Origin: Ascaphus truei
Lineage: Eukaryota > Chordata > Amphibia > Anura > Ascaphidae
NCBI GenBank assembly: GCA_036426205.1
Contig: CM071571.1
Coordinates: 113,263,208-113,327,207, forward strand
Direction: 5' to 3'
DNA: 64,000 bases
In this document: positions 44,437 to 57,300 of the stretch, one piece after another
Position numbering within the stretch: the stretch's first letter is position 1
How the letters are laid out: every line of letters begins with the position of its first letter
The notes under the pieces: model-generated
Databases searched by the model: none
What the model was told of the DNA's origin: nothing
The model's input: the letters and a program-made list of their open reading frames with translations, nothing else
Translations under genes and position numbers: made by a program

Positions 44437-47400
44437 GTAAGTATGTCATATTAAAACTACTGCATACCTGAATGCAAAAAATGGAGAATCCAATAGAAAT
44501 GACATTTCTCAAACTGTATTGTATGATCTCATTTACAAGATACTACTAACTCAGACCACCTTTTTCAGAGTTGCTATGTAAGTGTAAAGTGTTTTTAGAT
44601 GTCATACTCCAATCAATATATCTGATTATGAAATGCGTATTGGGTAACTCCTCCTGTCGGCACTTCCCAAAATCCAGCCTACAACATAGAGCAGATACTG
44701 GAGCAAAGCAACTTCATAAGTTAATGTAAAGAGAAACAGGGTGAAACCTTCCTTATTACTGTATTTTGCACTGGTACATCTCTTCCCCATTGTGTCAAAT
44801 AAATGCTCAATTTGCAATCTCTATGTAACAACTTTATACAATATAATATCATACCCATCTTGCTCCTTGTAGTTGCTATAGAATTCATAAACCAATGTAT
44901 TTTTCTGCACACCTTTCTTATAAACATTGTTAGTACATACGTAAATATTGTATACATGCAGCAAATGGATTATCCTCTTAAATACCCGAACCAATTTTCT
45001 AATATATTTTCCACTTTTCAAAGCACAACGATCCAGTGATCTGTCCTTTCACGTTTTTGGTAATACATAGCATGCCTTTCCTATTATTTTTCATTCTCTC
45101 ATGTTTTTAAATATTCAGGGTACGGGATTACAGGACAATCTTATGAATAGCACATAGATCTAATCCGTAGTTGACCCCACATGAAAGGATTTGGAGCCCT
45201 CTTAAAGGTCATGACACACACGTTCCATCTACTTGCATTCTGATCTTTTTACTGTGTTTTTTTACCCATATAAATAATGTTCATGCCAGGAAATCTATGG
45301 GTACATTTAAGTCTTCGCTCAATGAAAGTAACACTGTCACTATTTAATTTGAAGACGTAATGATACATATTTTATCACTGATTTTATAGAATATACATTT
45401 CCATTTTATAGTCCTGCAGCAGTAGTATAACATGATAGACACTTTTTTTTGTTTTACCTCCGCCGCAGTAATTTTATTATCCCTTGAAATGACCAAAACG
45501 AAATACAACTGACTTGTGCCGTGGCTAAAATTCTCCATAGTTGTGTATCTGCGAATGTATACAAATGTTATTTATTTAATCAATGGGAAGCTACGTTTTA
45601 GTTCGGGTGGGGGGGGAGGGGGGTGGAGTGGTTGAGAAATAGTGACCCACTGTACATCTACAGTAGCTTTTGGACATTTTACTTTAAGTTTGTTTTCCTT
45701 GCTGGCTTTCTCCGAAAATCATTAAGCTGCTCCCATGTGCGATGCAGAGATGGCATTGCATTTACCTACCAACTTTGCCCCTATTTGTTGCCACCACACA
45801 TTATACGCTGGAGGTAAATATAATGATGTGGAAAATGGGCATAAAATCTTGATTATGTTCGCTTTTGGTCTTTCAAGATGTATGTCATATCTCAAACGAC
45901 AGATGGAATATATCAAAATGTTTGCTCCAGTTTACACATTACCTCACTTGTGCTGCATATTTCTGTCAACTATTTCACATTGAAATAAAGGGATATTTTC
46001 TTGTTGAACCTGGCAGTCTTTTTACCCCATGCACAAAAGTACAAGATTGAGACGTTCTGCTTATGAGCAGTGTCCACACTCCTGTGTGGGTTCTGTTCCA
46101 CAGTGTGTTCGATGTGTTTTTATCTTCATCTCTTTTATAATATCTACAGAATAACTTAGCTATTACTTTATATTAATAAAATATGCTGTGTAAAAGCGGG
46201 AAACCTATTTAAAAACCAATATATTCATCGTGTCGTTTTAATCGCATCCCAGTACTGGAAGAAGAGAATTGTGTAGGAACAGCTTTACTTTTGCAGTTTT
46301 TGTAGTGAGAAAATATTTTTCCATCAAAAGCTGGGTCACTTTTTTTTGTGGTGTTGGTGACCAAAACCCATGTTTAAACCTGTTGGAATAGGAGCATGCA
46401 CATAAAATAGAGGTGACTATCATATATTTCATTAAATTAACACATAAACAATGTTAATTTCAATATAAGTAGGTATGGATGCATCCATAATAAATTCTCA
46501 AATTCTCCAGTCAGCTTTGATCTCTGAATTGTGTGGGAGGGAGCCCCTTAAATGTCACCATTTGCTTGACATAGTTAACTGGACAAAAGAGGTTCTGGCA
46601 TTCAATATGCTGTGAAACCAACCAATCCACGTTCTTCTGAGCTCTATTTTCTTAGAATGCAGCTCGGAGCTTCTCTCATATAGAGCAGCAGCTACATAGC
46701 ATATTGTAAAGAGACCTCGGAGAGAAACTGAAATATGCCCAGCACATGTTATGAGCATGTCAACTCCCCCAGGTTGGGTTAAAAATGACTCGGTTCTATC
46801 GCTCCATTAAATCATAAATCAACATTTTCACTACCACCTACTATTATAAAGCAAACATTGTAAGGTACTTTACCCATGTTATATATCAGAATGATCATAT
46901 TGCTATTATTCCAATAATGATTATACAATATTAAATTGTAGGAGATACATTTGTTGATGCTACATTGGAGAAGTTAATGAAAAACTCAAAACCAGAGATA
47001 CTCTAACCATAATTTTACCAGACCCACAGTGTTACATCCATCAAGCGGAAAATTATGATACATCAGCCAGGCATCATTTTAAAAAACATATCCCGTTAAT
47101 CATTACTGTTCTCCTATGAACCATCTTTATGCTGATCTGCTTTCAATATCAGAAAAAGCAATTTACCTACTATTGATGGACTCCCAAGGCTTTGAGGGCA
47201 TCAATAGTACTGGGTCGTGCAGTCTGTACATTTAAACAATATTTTTTCCGCTCTGCGTCTTGAATTGGAGAAGCACTTTCGAGAAACAATGATCCTAAGT
47301 ATTTTAATACATTGAAAGCACAATTTAGATTCAAAGTTCAAATGTCAATGTTTGTGGTTTTCAGATGATGTCTCTCAAAAGTAGTCAATGTAGAAGAGGC

Positions 47401-48442
47401 ACTTCTCAAACAAATGAGAAGCATAATGACACAGACATGCTTTGAAGTTGAAGCTGTATTAGAAATATTGGTTCAAGGATTTAGAAGCATGATAGTCTAG
47501 GTTTTCATCAGTTTCATCTACATTGGCGCTTCTTGATTAAAAAAGTTTAGTTTCTTATTTGTATACTTTTTAATGTTCGTGCTTATAAATTTCTTTCAAT
47601 AATTATGTACCATGCAAAGTCAAATTTTTGTACATTTTTTTTATTTTTATTTTTTTAGTTGACAAGGAAGTATGTGCATTCTTCTATTAATAGTTCTTGA
47701 ATATATACATTGTCTTTGATGACCTGTAGAGAGGCTTGCATTAACTTCAGGCATCTCAAATGAAAATAATTAGAGGGATTTCCCAATCCAAATAGTATTG
47801 CAATATAATTTTTTTCTGCAAACTTGGTTCAACAGAATTTCAAGATGTATATTTCTAATTTGTATTATGAAACCTTTTGTTTACAAGTGTCTTTTTTACC
47901 CCTATCAAGAAATGTTTTAACTTACATGGCTGTGCATAAACGATGTATTTCTGTCCTATGTTAAATTCTTAAGTTAGAACTTTAGTTAATCATGTAATTA
48001 ATTGGTGCTTTGAAGAAATACGTTCATATTCGATCCCAAAATCATCCTAGAGCAGTAACTCCATACATAGGCTGATTTAGGAGGCCCTGCAGAAAAGGAC
48101 AATCTACATTTCCCCATACAATCTTTTTCACTTTAAGGATGATTATATTTTCCTAAGAAGACAGATTTCATTGGTTTCAAAGTGATTGATATTGTCTGCT
48201 ACCTTGCTGCTAACTGATACATCCCTTAGAATGCAATATAAAAGCAAGCAGCATTACATTTCTTTTAGATTGAGTATTTTCATCCAGCGATCATTGCTCA
48301 AACGTAGTTTACTTTTTTACATCCAGGATTAAGTTAAGACCATTTTTCTTGCCTTCTAAATCTTCTGAAGAGTAACATTAGCTTTTTAAAGAACAAAAAC
48401 ACATCATGCCCTTTTAATTTTAACATGTACTTTTTCATCTAG
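44437..48442. other. LRRIQ1 intron of 4 kb, no feature recognised
   Basis: AT-rich, no transposon border, exon or RNA gene was seen. Short open frames have no resemblance to known families. A run of G (45608-45625) is the only compositional outlier. Confidence 0.45.
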
Positions 48443-48544
48443 ACCCAGCTGTGCGCCTGGCGTTGTTCAAAAACAATGAAAATAAACATCTCCCTGTGAA
48501 ACCACCGAAGAAGGTCCAGCCGATGAAAGTAGAATATTTTCGAG
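48443..48544 (+). CDS. LRRIQ1: LRRIQ1 exon, VRLALFKNNENK block (last exon found)
   Basis: 102 nt, acceptor 'tactttttcatctag', donor gtgagt. The first two bases complete Asp; the protein reads PAVRLALFKNNENKHLPVKP, then PKKVQPMKVEYFR and one base of a Gly codon. VRLALFKNNENK is diagnostic of LRRIQ1. In mammals roughly a hundred more residues follow; no matching exon was found between here and the window end, so the 3' end probably lies beyond 64 kb. Confidence 0.96.
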
Positions 48545-48964
48545 GTGAGTACCCACTGTGATTTTTTTTACTGTTGTTCTAATCCGTCTAAAATTCTGAT
48601 GTGATATTATTTAGCAATATTGTGGTATCTGTTATTGCTGGCATAAATACATTTACTAGTATACAGGTAACAGTGAATTGAATTACAATTATTAAACACT
48701 AGTGGTGTTTGGATTAGGCGTAGCAGCCTTAAAATAATTTATACAATGCAATGGGGTAAACACAGATCACCCTGCAATCATCAAGGACATGATACATGAT
48801 ACCAAATGCCTAGAAAACATTTGAAGATGACTTAAACGGAAGATGCTATTGAATGTGTGTGCGCTTTGCATCAGATAATTAGTGCATTTCCACTTCATGG
48901 GAACAACGTATAACCATTTAAGAAATGTAATAACAGGCTGTGCAGAGGGGTATGCAAGCGAAAA

Positions 48965-49006
48965 TCCTGATGAAGTTCACCTTGGGGATCGAAACATTGA
49001 TCATGC
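48965..49006 (+). ncRNA. Hammerhead-like motif in a PLE-type 3' end
   Basis: CTGATGAA, an imperfect stem II (GTTCACC against GGGGATC), then GAAACATTG. The conserved CUGAUGA is fully canonical here, followed by the same extra A seen at other loci. It sits in about 110 bp (48930-49040) that looks like a PLE tail ('cagttgaataaatgtgcatg'), with no coding part. Confidence 0.5.
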
Positions 49007-49040
49007 ACCAGTTGAATAAATGTGCATGCATTCTTCTCTT

Positions 49041-51150
49041 TTCTTCTCTAGTTAATGCCTGTTTTAATATTGCAATGTTATAGAGTCTGATAGACATTCA
49101 CACATTTCTTGTGAGGATGTTTAAAAATACTTTAATTCAGGGATTGAATTATGGTAAATGCAATAATCCATGTAAGAAGATGAACTGTATGTTTCTCACA
49201 TACACACTTGACCTTTCAACAAGATGTTACTCATATAATTGAGGTTTGCCAGCATGCTATGTTTAATTATATTTTTTGAACTGGGCATGCTAAATGTATG
49301 CATAATTACAACTAGAATGGCCATAGAAATTGTTGTTTAACTATGGAAAGAATAACTAGAATGTATTCCTAGCATATTTCAGTTGCTGTGTTGACAAATG
49401 TAAAAGGTTACATAGCTATTGGGAATGGTTTATAACCAGCATTCTTTCAATAAACTTTCCACCTTCAGCATTTTAAACAAAATGGCACATTGATTTACAT
49501 ATAAAAACTTGCAGTATATACATCCAATTAAATAACATAGAGTAGCGTGTTGGCATCCCAAGAACATCCAGAGGTTTGTGTACATAAAGCATTAGATCCA
49601 TGGAAACCTCTTAAACTAGATCATACCTTTGGAAAAAGTAACCACATAAGAAACAAACGGACTCACTGTAGACCTGCAGAATATAGGAGTACCATTTGAA
49701 ATGAATGTTCATTTAATGTAATAGTTTTTGAAGAATAACAGATGTAAAATTTAAGAAATCTAGAATGATTATTTTTTCACCACATTGAAATGAGCTGTGT
49801 AATACCCCGATAAGATTTAAACTAATCTTGCAAAGATTGCATTGTAAATCACAAAAAAAAAACGAATGATGTGTTCATAAATGGTGTTGCAGACGAATTT
49901 TATTTCTGAAGGAAATCCATTCTTTTTTTTTTTTTCTGGTTTATTGATAAAATAACTTTTTTTTATTTTTTTAATAAACAACATTGCAGTTGTTTGGTAA
50001 GAGATAGTGGTATTAATATTGATACTTTTTCTTAATATCTCAATCTTCTGAATTATATTTTGCCTGGATACTTTCAGGCATAAAATAAAGCATAATATGA
50101 TAACCTTTTTTTCTGCAAGGTATTACATGTTTCCCCTTTTTGAAGGGGTTATGGAACTCTTTGGAATGTTAGAAGTAATTCAGTTATGGAACGTCTGCAG
50201 TAATTTGATAGTTCTGGGTGCTTAATAAAACATAAAGGAAGATAAAAGTAAAAACAAAATAGTCAGTCTATTATTTATATGTCAGCAAGGGTCACAAATC
50301 CTTCCGAATCGAAAACTTTTTTGTTTCATTAAAAGATGTTGCAAGTCATAGTCGGACTAGTAAACTCACAGATGTTCCCGGTTAAGTGACCGGGCACCCT
50401 TGGAGAGAGACAATTAGAATAGGTTTGCCCTCTTAAGTTGGAACATACCAACCTATTATATATTTAGAATAGGTCAGCTGTCCTGAATCATACAATTTTG
50501 TCCATGTTATCTCTTTCTTTGCTATAAAATGCACAAGAAGAAACTATCCAAACACAAGCGAAGGTAACAAATCATGTGATTACTGTGAATTATACCTGAA
50601 TGCTACAGATGTTATGTTCCACATGGAACTATAAAATGGACAGTACAATTGTCATGATAGGTGGGATGATGATGGTTTCCCCACTCGATTCTAAATACAA
50701 AGTACCCATAAGCTCTAATTCTAGTGACAGGACTGAACTTTCTTCCACATTTAAATTAATACAGTACTCTTGCTGCCATTGTTTTTGCCGCTAAACTGAC
50801 ACATTGGTTGTCATTTGGATATGATCATAAACCGTATTCATGTATTTAAATGTATTCATAATAACATAAACTAATCCTGCTCTCTGGCAAAAAAATAACA
50901 ATTTGAGAGTCATGTATTGTGATTGACAAATGCAGTTCTGACCTTTTAGTATTTTCACCTGAAACAATGTGGCTTCATAGGGACAAAATAACAATAATAA
51001 AAATAAAAGATTGAAGAATATATCATTTGGGGGAGTTTCTGGGTCTAAGCAAAAGCATCAAATGCATCTGTAGTCAGTAGCGCAGGGGTAAATAATTTAA
51101 TGATGCTTCTCCCTTTAGAGCTGTATTTGCTGCTGGGGCACACATCAGTA
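49041..51150. other. Non-coding, nothing recognised
   Basis: Intron or downstream LRRIQ1 sequence. No exon with matching phase (two bases completing Gly) and LRRIQ1-like protein was identified. Confidence 0.4.
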
Positions 51151-51152
51151 TG

Positions 51153-51153
<1 letters not shown>

Positions 51154-51196
<43 letters not shown>

Positions 51197-51252
51197 TGTG
51201 TGTTGTCATATATATATATTATATATATATATATAATATATTATATATATAG
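51154..51252. repeat. (GT)n then (AT)n compound microsatellite
   Basis: About 50 bp of GT dinucleotides with one interruption, followed by TA repeats to about 51252. Confidence 0.95.
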
Positions 51253-52005
51253 ACCCATTTGAAGAAAATATCTAATAGAACACTAAGAAACCAGACTCTT
51301 GCATAAACAGCGGATGCACTCTAAAGAACTAATACAGTATTTATTATATACGCAATTTCCATCATAGAAACTACTTCTATGGAACAACAAGGCATTTTAA
51401 AATAACTTGAGCAGTTCATTAAAATTAACAACCTTGAAACAAATGTGAGAAAAAAAGGTTCGTGTGGAGAAAAAAAGTTGTCTCCCCATTCCACATGGGT
51501 AACTCTAATTCCTGGATCAACAGTGTAGAATAGATCACAAATCAAGCATGCATTATATATATCCATAATAAAACAATACGTGGGCTAAAAAAGCCACAGA
51601 ATGGTGCAAAAAATATATAATTGCAATCCATGAAAGTCAAGTGTTCAGCATCAGGCCCCTTAAATCAGTAAGGTTACACCCAGTCTCTGGTTGTATTTAA
51701 AAGAAACAAACATAGTATCAGTAGCTAAATAGCATAGCCCACCCTTAATATGATATGCCCCAATAAATAGGTTTTAAAAGGTTTTTTTTTTCCCTGATAC
51801 TCATCAGTCTTTGAAACGTGCTTGTCCATATGCAGAGAGATGTATTATTCACTGCCTGTTGCCTCTGTGGGTTGCAAATGTGGCTTCAGTCGCGTTTTGT
51901 TATTGTCACTGCATATGTCTTTTCAACCCATATACACATATAGGAACCAGCACTCTCGGAGAGTACATTCAGATGTAGCAACATTTACTGCCGTCGTGGG
52001 CGCGT
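51253..52005. other. Non-coding, nothing recognised
   Basis: No exon or repeat border recognised between the microsatellite and the fold-back repeat at 52006. Confidence 0.35.
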
Positions 52006-52333
52006 GATGTTGCGGCACCAGAGCGCGGCAGGGCCGAGACCAAGAAAGCAGTAAACTACCTGGGATGATTAACTCAGCAGGTGTCCTTGCCTCTGAATGG
52101 GACCACCACTGAGTTAATCCTACCAGCCACGCATCTGTAATAGCTGCGCAGAGGAGTGCCAGAGATTAGCTATCTCTCTGTGTCTCCCTGAGCAGCTGTT
52201 ACAGCGGGCCCAGTGAAAGCTTCTCTCTTGAACTCCTCTGCACAGCTATTACAGACAGTCTGACCCGGGACAATTATCACTGCTTTAATCATCCCGGGCA
52301 GCAACATGTACTGCTTTCGGATGCCGCAGATTT
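52006..52333. repeat. Fold-back MITE-like repeat
   Basis: Inverted blocks: 'gaaagcagta', 'gggatgattaa' and 'ctgtaatagctgcgcagagg' on the left return in reverse complement on the right ('cctctgcacagctattacag', 'ttaatcatccc', 'tactgctttc'). GC-richer than its surroundings. Shares 'gaatgggacca' and 'gttaatcc' with the fold-back in the DIRS element. Confidence 0.7.
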
Positions 52334-52579
52334 GAGCCTCTCAGTTTGTGGCAATTGTAAATTCGGCTTTCAAGTCATTATTATTATTATTATTTTCTGT
52401 AATGTCTTTTATTTTTTTACATTATATGTTTATGTGATTCACTTGTAGTGTTTAGTTTAGTTTTGATGTAATTTATAATGGGCAACAACCTTTCTACAGA
52501 GACTGTTCATCCCAGCCAGCACCTGAAAAGAACTAATTAGACCATGGAAAACCTCTGGTGGGCGAGATACTTACTGATC

Positions 52580-52830
52580 AAGTTACTTGTATTACTTCCT
52601 GTCATTTAAAGGGGATTTAAATAACTGTCCAGTAGGAAGCCACAACTGATGATGATGTTGGGGCCATCTATTGGTCCAACATTTGTCAGCCATTTTGTTC
52701 CCCCTTGGCAGAGATTTAAATACAGTAATTTAATCTGTAAATATATTGGGTACCGGGGGTCCCTTAAACTTAAAGTAGTAACGTTTTACCCCATTGGGTA
52801 AAAAAAATAATGTAAGAGGGAGTAATCATT
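52580..52830 (+). repeat. Dispersed repeat, copy 2 (see 7740)
   Basis: Contains 'ggatttaaataactgtccag', 'taggaagccacaactgatga', 'gtcagccattttg' and 'atattgggtaccgggggtcc', colinear with 7740-8030. Non-coding. Confidence 0.6.
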
Positions 52831-53834
52831 TAAACAAATAGCTACCCTAGAAACAATACTTGTAGGCAAACTATAATTAGTTATCAAAACGAAGTACATT
52901 TCTACCTGTTATATTTTGGGGGCAGGGAGGGGCACTGGAAGCGGAGAATTTAAAAAGATAAAGGGTTGGGTGACATTATTTTTAGTACATTTTGTATATT
53001 AAAGCAGCAATCTCTCCCAGAAGCCTACATGAGTTTAAATCCTATAATGTTAGTGTCTTGGAACCTTGAGCATGTCCTGCTTTTTGTTTATGTTTTGTTT
53101 TTGCTAAAAGTCTTAATGTCCATGGTAAACTTGAACTTAACTGGGCTCTAGGGAGCGCTCCATTTTGACCTCCCATACTTTTTAATATTTTAAAAACGTA
53201 TCTCCTGACAGCAGCGTCAGATTTATATATTTTTTTAAAAAACACAGCATAACAGATGGCAAGAAGATCTCTTAAAGTAAGTAAAAAAATGTTTTTTCTA
53301 ATATTGAAATTAGCACTGGCTGCTAATTTTAAATACAATATTTTTAAGTACACGTTTGGGGTCATTCATTATACTGCCATAATGCCAGTTGAAGTCAATG
53401 GCCATTTTGTGTGCCATTCTGTGTTCAAAATGAGTGGAATTAACCCCGTTCATTTATTTCACGCAGCCTAAAGTAGCATTCAGTGAGACCGTTTCAGGAA
53501 TTTAAAATAATGAAAGAAAATTATGTAATCCTTTGGTACCATATATGTCTGGTGTCATCAGTTTCAGACGAAACATTTGCGGTTGGTGCTTGCAATTCCT
53601 TGATCCAATTGATTGATTTATATACAGACTTTCTCAGAAAAAGTTAAGATTTGTTGTCTGTTTTGGGAAGTTGCAGTCAACTCATCTCTACATGTTTGCA
53701 AAGCCATGGTGCTGCAGTTGAAACTGCTTCTTAAAAAACACCTTTAAGTATTCTTTTCACCATGACTTACCGGTAGTTGTTTTATTGTGTAATATGGCCA
53801 GTATAAGTTTATAAGGGTTGTCCATGTTAAAATG

Positions 53835-54345
53835 GACATGAAGTAAAAGGTGACACTGTGTGCTCATTTCCATGTCATTTCCCAGAATCCCTAGCTGCAG
53901 TGTATGCTAAAACAGGGGTGCGCAAACTTTTTTGCCTGTGCCCCATTGCCTGCTCTCCCCCTCTCCCCCCCCCTCCCCTCTTGCTCCCCCCTTACCTTTT
54001 CTCTGGCGTTTTCTAACGTCAAGACGTCAATGTGATGTGTGGCCCCATGGCGTCATTTGATGCCGTGTTGCCATGGCAATGCGTCGCCAGAAGCCGCCGG
54101 AGACAAGGTAAGAGATATACAGAGGCCTTGCGCACTCCACCAGCATTTCATTTAAATGTTGTGGGGAAGAGCGCTGGGCCTCTGTAAGCACCTCGCACCC
54201 CTCTTGAAAATATTGCGCCCCCAAGTTTGTGCACACCCCTGTGCTAAGAGATAATGGTGGAAATCACAGTTGCAGACCTGTCTGAATATGTGAATGTGCT
54301 CACAAGTGATATTTTTATTTGTTATTTTATTGTGAACATTTTCAA
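53835..54345 (-). repeat. Dispersed repeat (family of 22940-23440), split by a hAT MITE
   Basis: Outside the MITE, 'aaggtgacactgtgtgctca', 'ctgcagtg', 'gagataatggtg', 'ttgcagacctgtctg' and 'gtgctcacaagtgatatttt' match the reverse complement of the copies at 22.9-23.4 kb. Confidence 0.75.
53913..54241. mobile_element. hAT-type MITE, 329 bp
   Basis: Ends caggggtgcgcaaact and agtttgtgcacacccctg, a typical hAT (Charlie-like) terminus. The 8 bp flanks tgctaaaa and tgctaaga differ at one base. The interior has a C/T-rich block and a CG-rich part; no transposase frame. Confidence 0.85.
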
Positions 54346-57300
54346 CTCAGAATGACTGTATTATGCATTGTATAGTATATTCTATGAAATTATGCTGTTT
54401 GGCTTTTGGGCCTATATTTAAATAGAAGTAATACATGCACCATGTTACTGAGCAAAAAAAAACAGCATAGCTATTATATGTCATTTACTTTCACCACGAT
54501 GCAACTTTATTGTGCTTTACAAACGAAGACTACACTATAACCCTGTAAAATGCTAAGTAACCATGAACAAGCAAACCATTTTGCTTAAAAGATCTAAATG
54601 GCATAATTATAATACCGTGGTTAATACCTGCTGCTCCTTTAATATGCTTTAATACATTATTTTATGATTTGCTAAATACTGATTTTGGCAGATGTGCCTA
54701 CAATTTCTACGCATCATACTTAAGATGATGTTCAGATGGTAGCATGATATTTACCATCTTATTCACATTTTTCATTGGACATGGCATATAGTTAGAAAAA
54801 TGTAGACCAAACTATTACTACTTAGGGCTCCAGCATAAATGCATATATTTATTTATGAATCATACAGGATAAGAAAGCATAAGTATCCAGTTAAGAATAG
54901 AACCAGCGGGAGGGTTTTGTTTTTTTTGTTTTGTTTTTTTGATCAGTCAACTTCTAATTAAAGCAGTTCAACTCTTACTCTGTACGTAGCAAGTAAAACT
55001 TAAACATATACATTTCCAAAAACTTGTAAGATCTTTATCTCGTGATGTGATGAAACAGAGGAAGTTTGACTTTTAAAATCAGAGCAGCGGAGCTTTGTTT
55101 CTTATTATCTAGTGTGAGCTCACACAACAATAGTGGCCTGCACATTGAAATATTTTCTCATTTTAAGAAATAAATGGCTCTCCACCAGCCCCTTAACATG
55201 TAAAACGAGTAGGTTACTTATGTCCAATACATCCAAAAAAGAGCCAGGATAAAATAAACATGAGGAGTTGGATATCTTGGAAAAAATCTGTCATGGGTTT
55301 GGGTTAATCATCTCCAGAAGAAATTCAACTTGATGCCTGAAATGTTAGACTTTTTGGAGAAAGTAGTAAAGCCTGAGGCAGTGTTGATCTGAAGGAGTGC
55401 TCTCCATGGGTCAGATCTGCTCTGCTGGCAGAGTGCAAACCCAGTTCACAAGAGCAGCCCTCTGAAAAATACTACAGGGGCCTTTAGAATATACACTTGG
55501 GCTTCAGTTATACTTGTAATAGTCCATTTTTGTATTCTAAAATAAAACCTGTGTCTAATTTGGAGCCCTGTGTCCATCAACCTAAACATAGCCATCATAG
55601 TCTATTTATGAAGTGACGTAGCCATACATTTATTTTAAAAATACATATTCGAACACTTTTAATGAGTGATTTTGTTTGGCGTATGTAGGACATTATTAAC
55701 AATGTGATTCCTCAAAAAGCTTCTTTCTTGTGATTTTGTTTTTTGATTAAAAAACATGCACTTTTAATAAGAAAGGAGCAAAAGCACTCACATTCTTTTT
55801 TTTGTCTGACCACTGTATGACCTGATAACTATTTCCTGTCCTTAAGTAAGGTTGTGACCTGGGTCGTGGAGAGCAAGATCCAGATAATTTTAGAAACAAG
55901 TTAAACCTGAATGAATTGTGATTGGGGGAGGGCTAAGTCTGGATTAATTCCTTATTGAATGAAGTGTTATAACACTTGGACCTAATAGGAAAAGTTAAAA
56001 ATAACCCCAGTATTTGTTGCCATGTGCTGAAGTGCACAAGGTTCAAGCTGTTTTTAAGTGAAATAACATAAAAATGGAAGTGCACTGTTTTTACTTCATG
56101 ATTAAAAGCAGGTTAGAAGATGTATTTCATTTACTTTTCTTCCTGCTTAGAGGAAAGTTGTCAATTTATACGCATGAAAAGGAAGATTAATTAAATGTAG
56201 AAGTTCAAAATACAGATAAATGGTTTTATATGTTCATACAAATGTGAATATAAAATGTTGGTGTCATTTTGCATGTACTGTTCATCAATTACACATTTCT
56301 ATGTATATCTTCTAATGTCACCATATAGATCATTGTCAAATAATAATATATTCATTTCTAATGTGACATATTTTAGTCTCCGTACCATGTTGCTCATTAA
56401 AGTTACATTAAAATGCAGAAGAATGTAGCTTTTTTTTTTTATAAACTAAACTTCTGTATATTACTGACTATAATGATTGAAATATGGAGCAAAGATAACA
56501 TAGATTGGAACTCGCAGCAAGATAGTGTTTCACTGAACCTACAAAATGCAGTAATAAAAGACTATCCTGTTAAGTAATGTAACAGTCACTAGGTTTTGAA
56601 TATCAAAGCTTACTGTAGCTCTAGTTAACCTTATTCCTTCTTGGCCCACACACAAACTTACACAGCTTATATTTGAGGTCCTTATAACTTTTTTTACAGG
56701 CTGCCTTTTATATTTCTGGTGTTAATGTTACTAGGCAGGCAAAGATACAGTATGTAAAGATTTAGCTGAACAAAAGTCTACACAGTTGTTTCACACCAAG
56801 GGGACTAAGTATTAAAGCAATTGGAGACAAGAGAGCACGAGTTGATCCATTGCAGACTTTATTGGTACACAGTTGTCTTAAATGTAGAAACCGCTTTTTA
56901 CAGCTCATACAGATTGTTACATGTCAGAAAGTTAGACCACCTTAATCTTGACAGATCTTTTTGACTCATATTTATGGAATAAAAAAAGACGCACAGAAGC
57001 ACTCAATTTGATACATCTAAGTCATGTAACTACTCTCAAACGCCTTCTTTTGACACAACCCAATTCACATGCTGATGCACATACTGTAGTACAAAAATTA
57101 GAGCAACATTGAAGCAAAAAGGGGCACGGTTTTCATCAATTTTGCTCCAAATTGCCCTCCCCCCCCATCTGTAGAATAATACAGATAAAAAAAGAAAAGA
57201 TCACACTTTAAAACATTTTTGTAAATATTCTAAATCTGCATAATTTAACAATGTTAAAATACCCACTGTATATTTTACTTTCTATGTTATATTTTCTTAA

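Noticed and set aside
50530..50560. Exon-like 'aagaagaaactatccaaacacaagcgaag' before a gtaac donor
   Set aside because: No acceptor with correct phase nearby and no resemblance to the LRRIQ1 C-terminus.
51795..51825. Candidate hammerhead at 'catcagtctttgaaacgtg'
   Set aside because: The order of elements is wrong and no stem II can be drawn.
52496..52540. Possible last LRRIQ1 exon after 'ttctacag'
   Set aside because: The frame with the required phase stops after about ten codons and shows no LRRIQ1-like sequence.
53555..53590. Candidate hammerhead at 'catcagtttcagacgaaacattt'
   Set aside because: GAAAC is present but there is no CTGANRA half on the same strand and no stem II.
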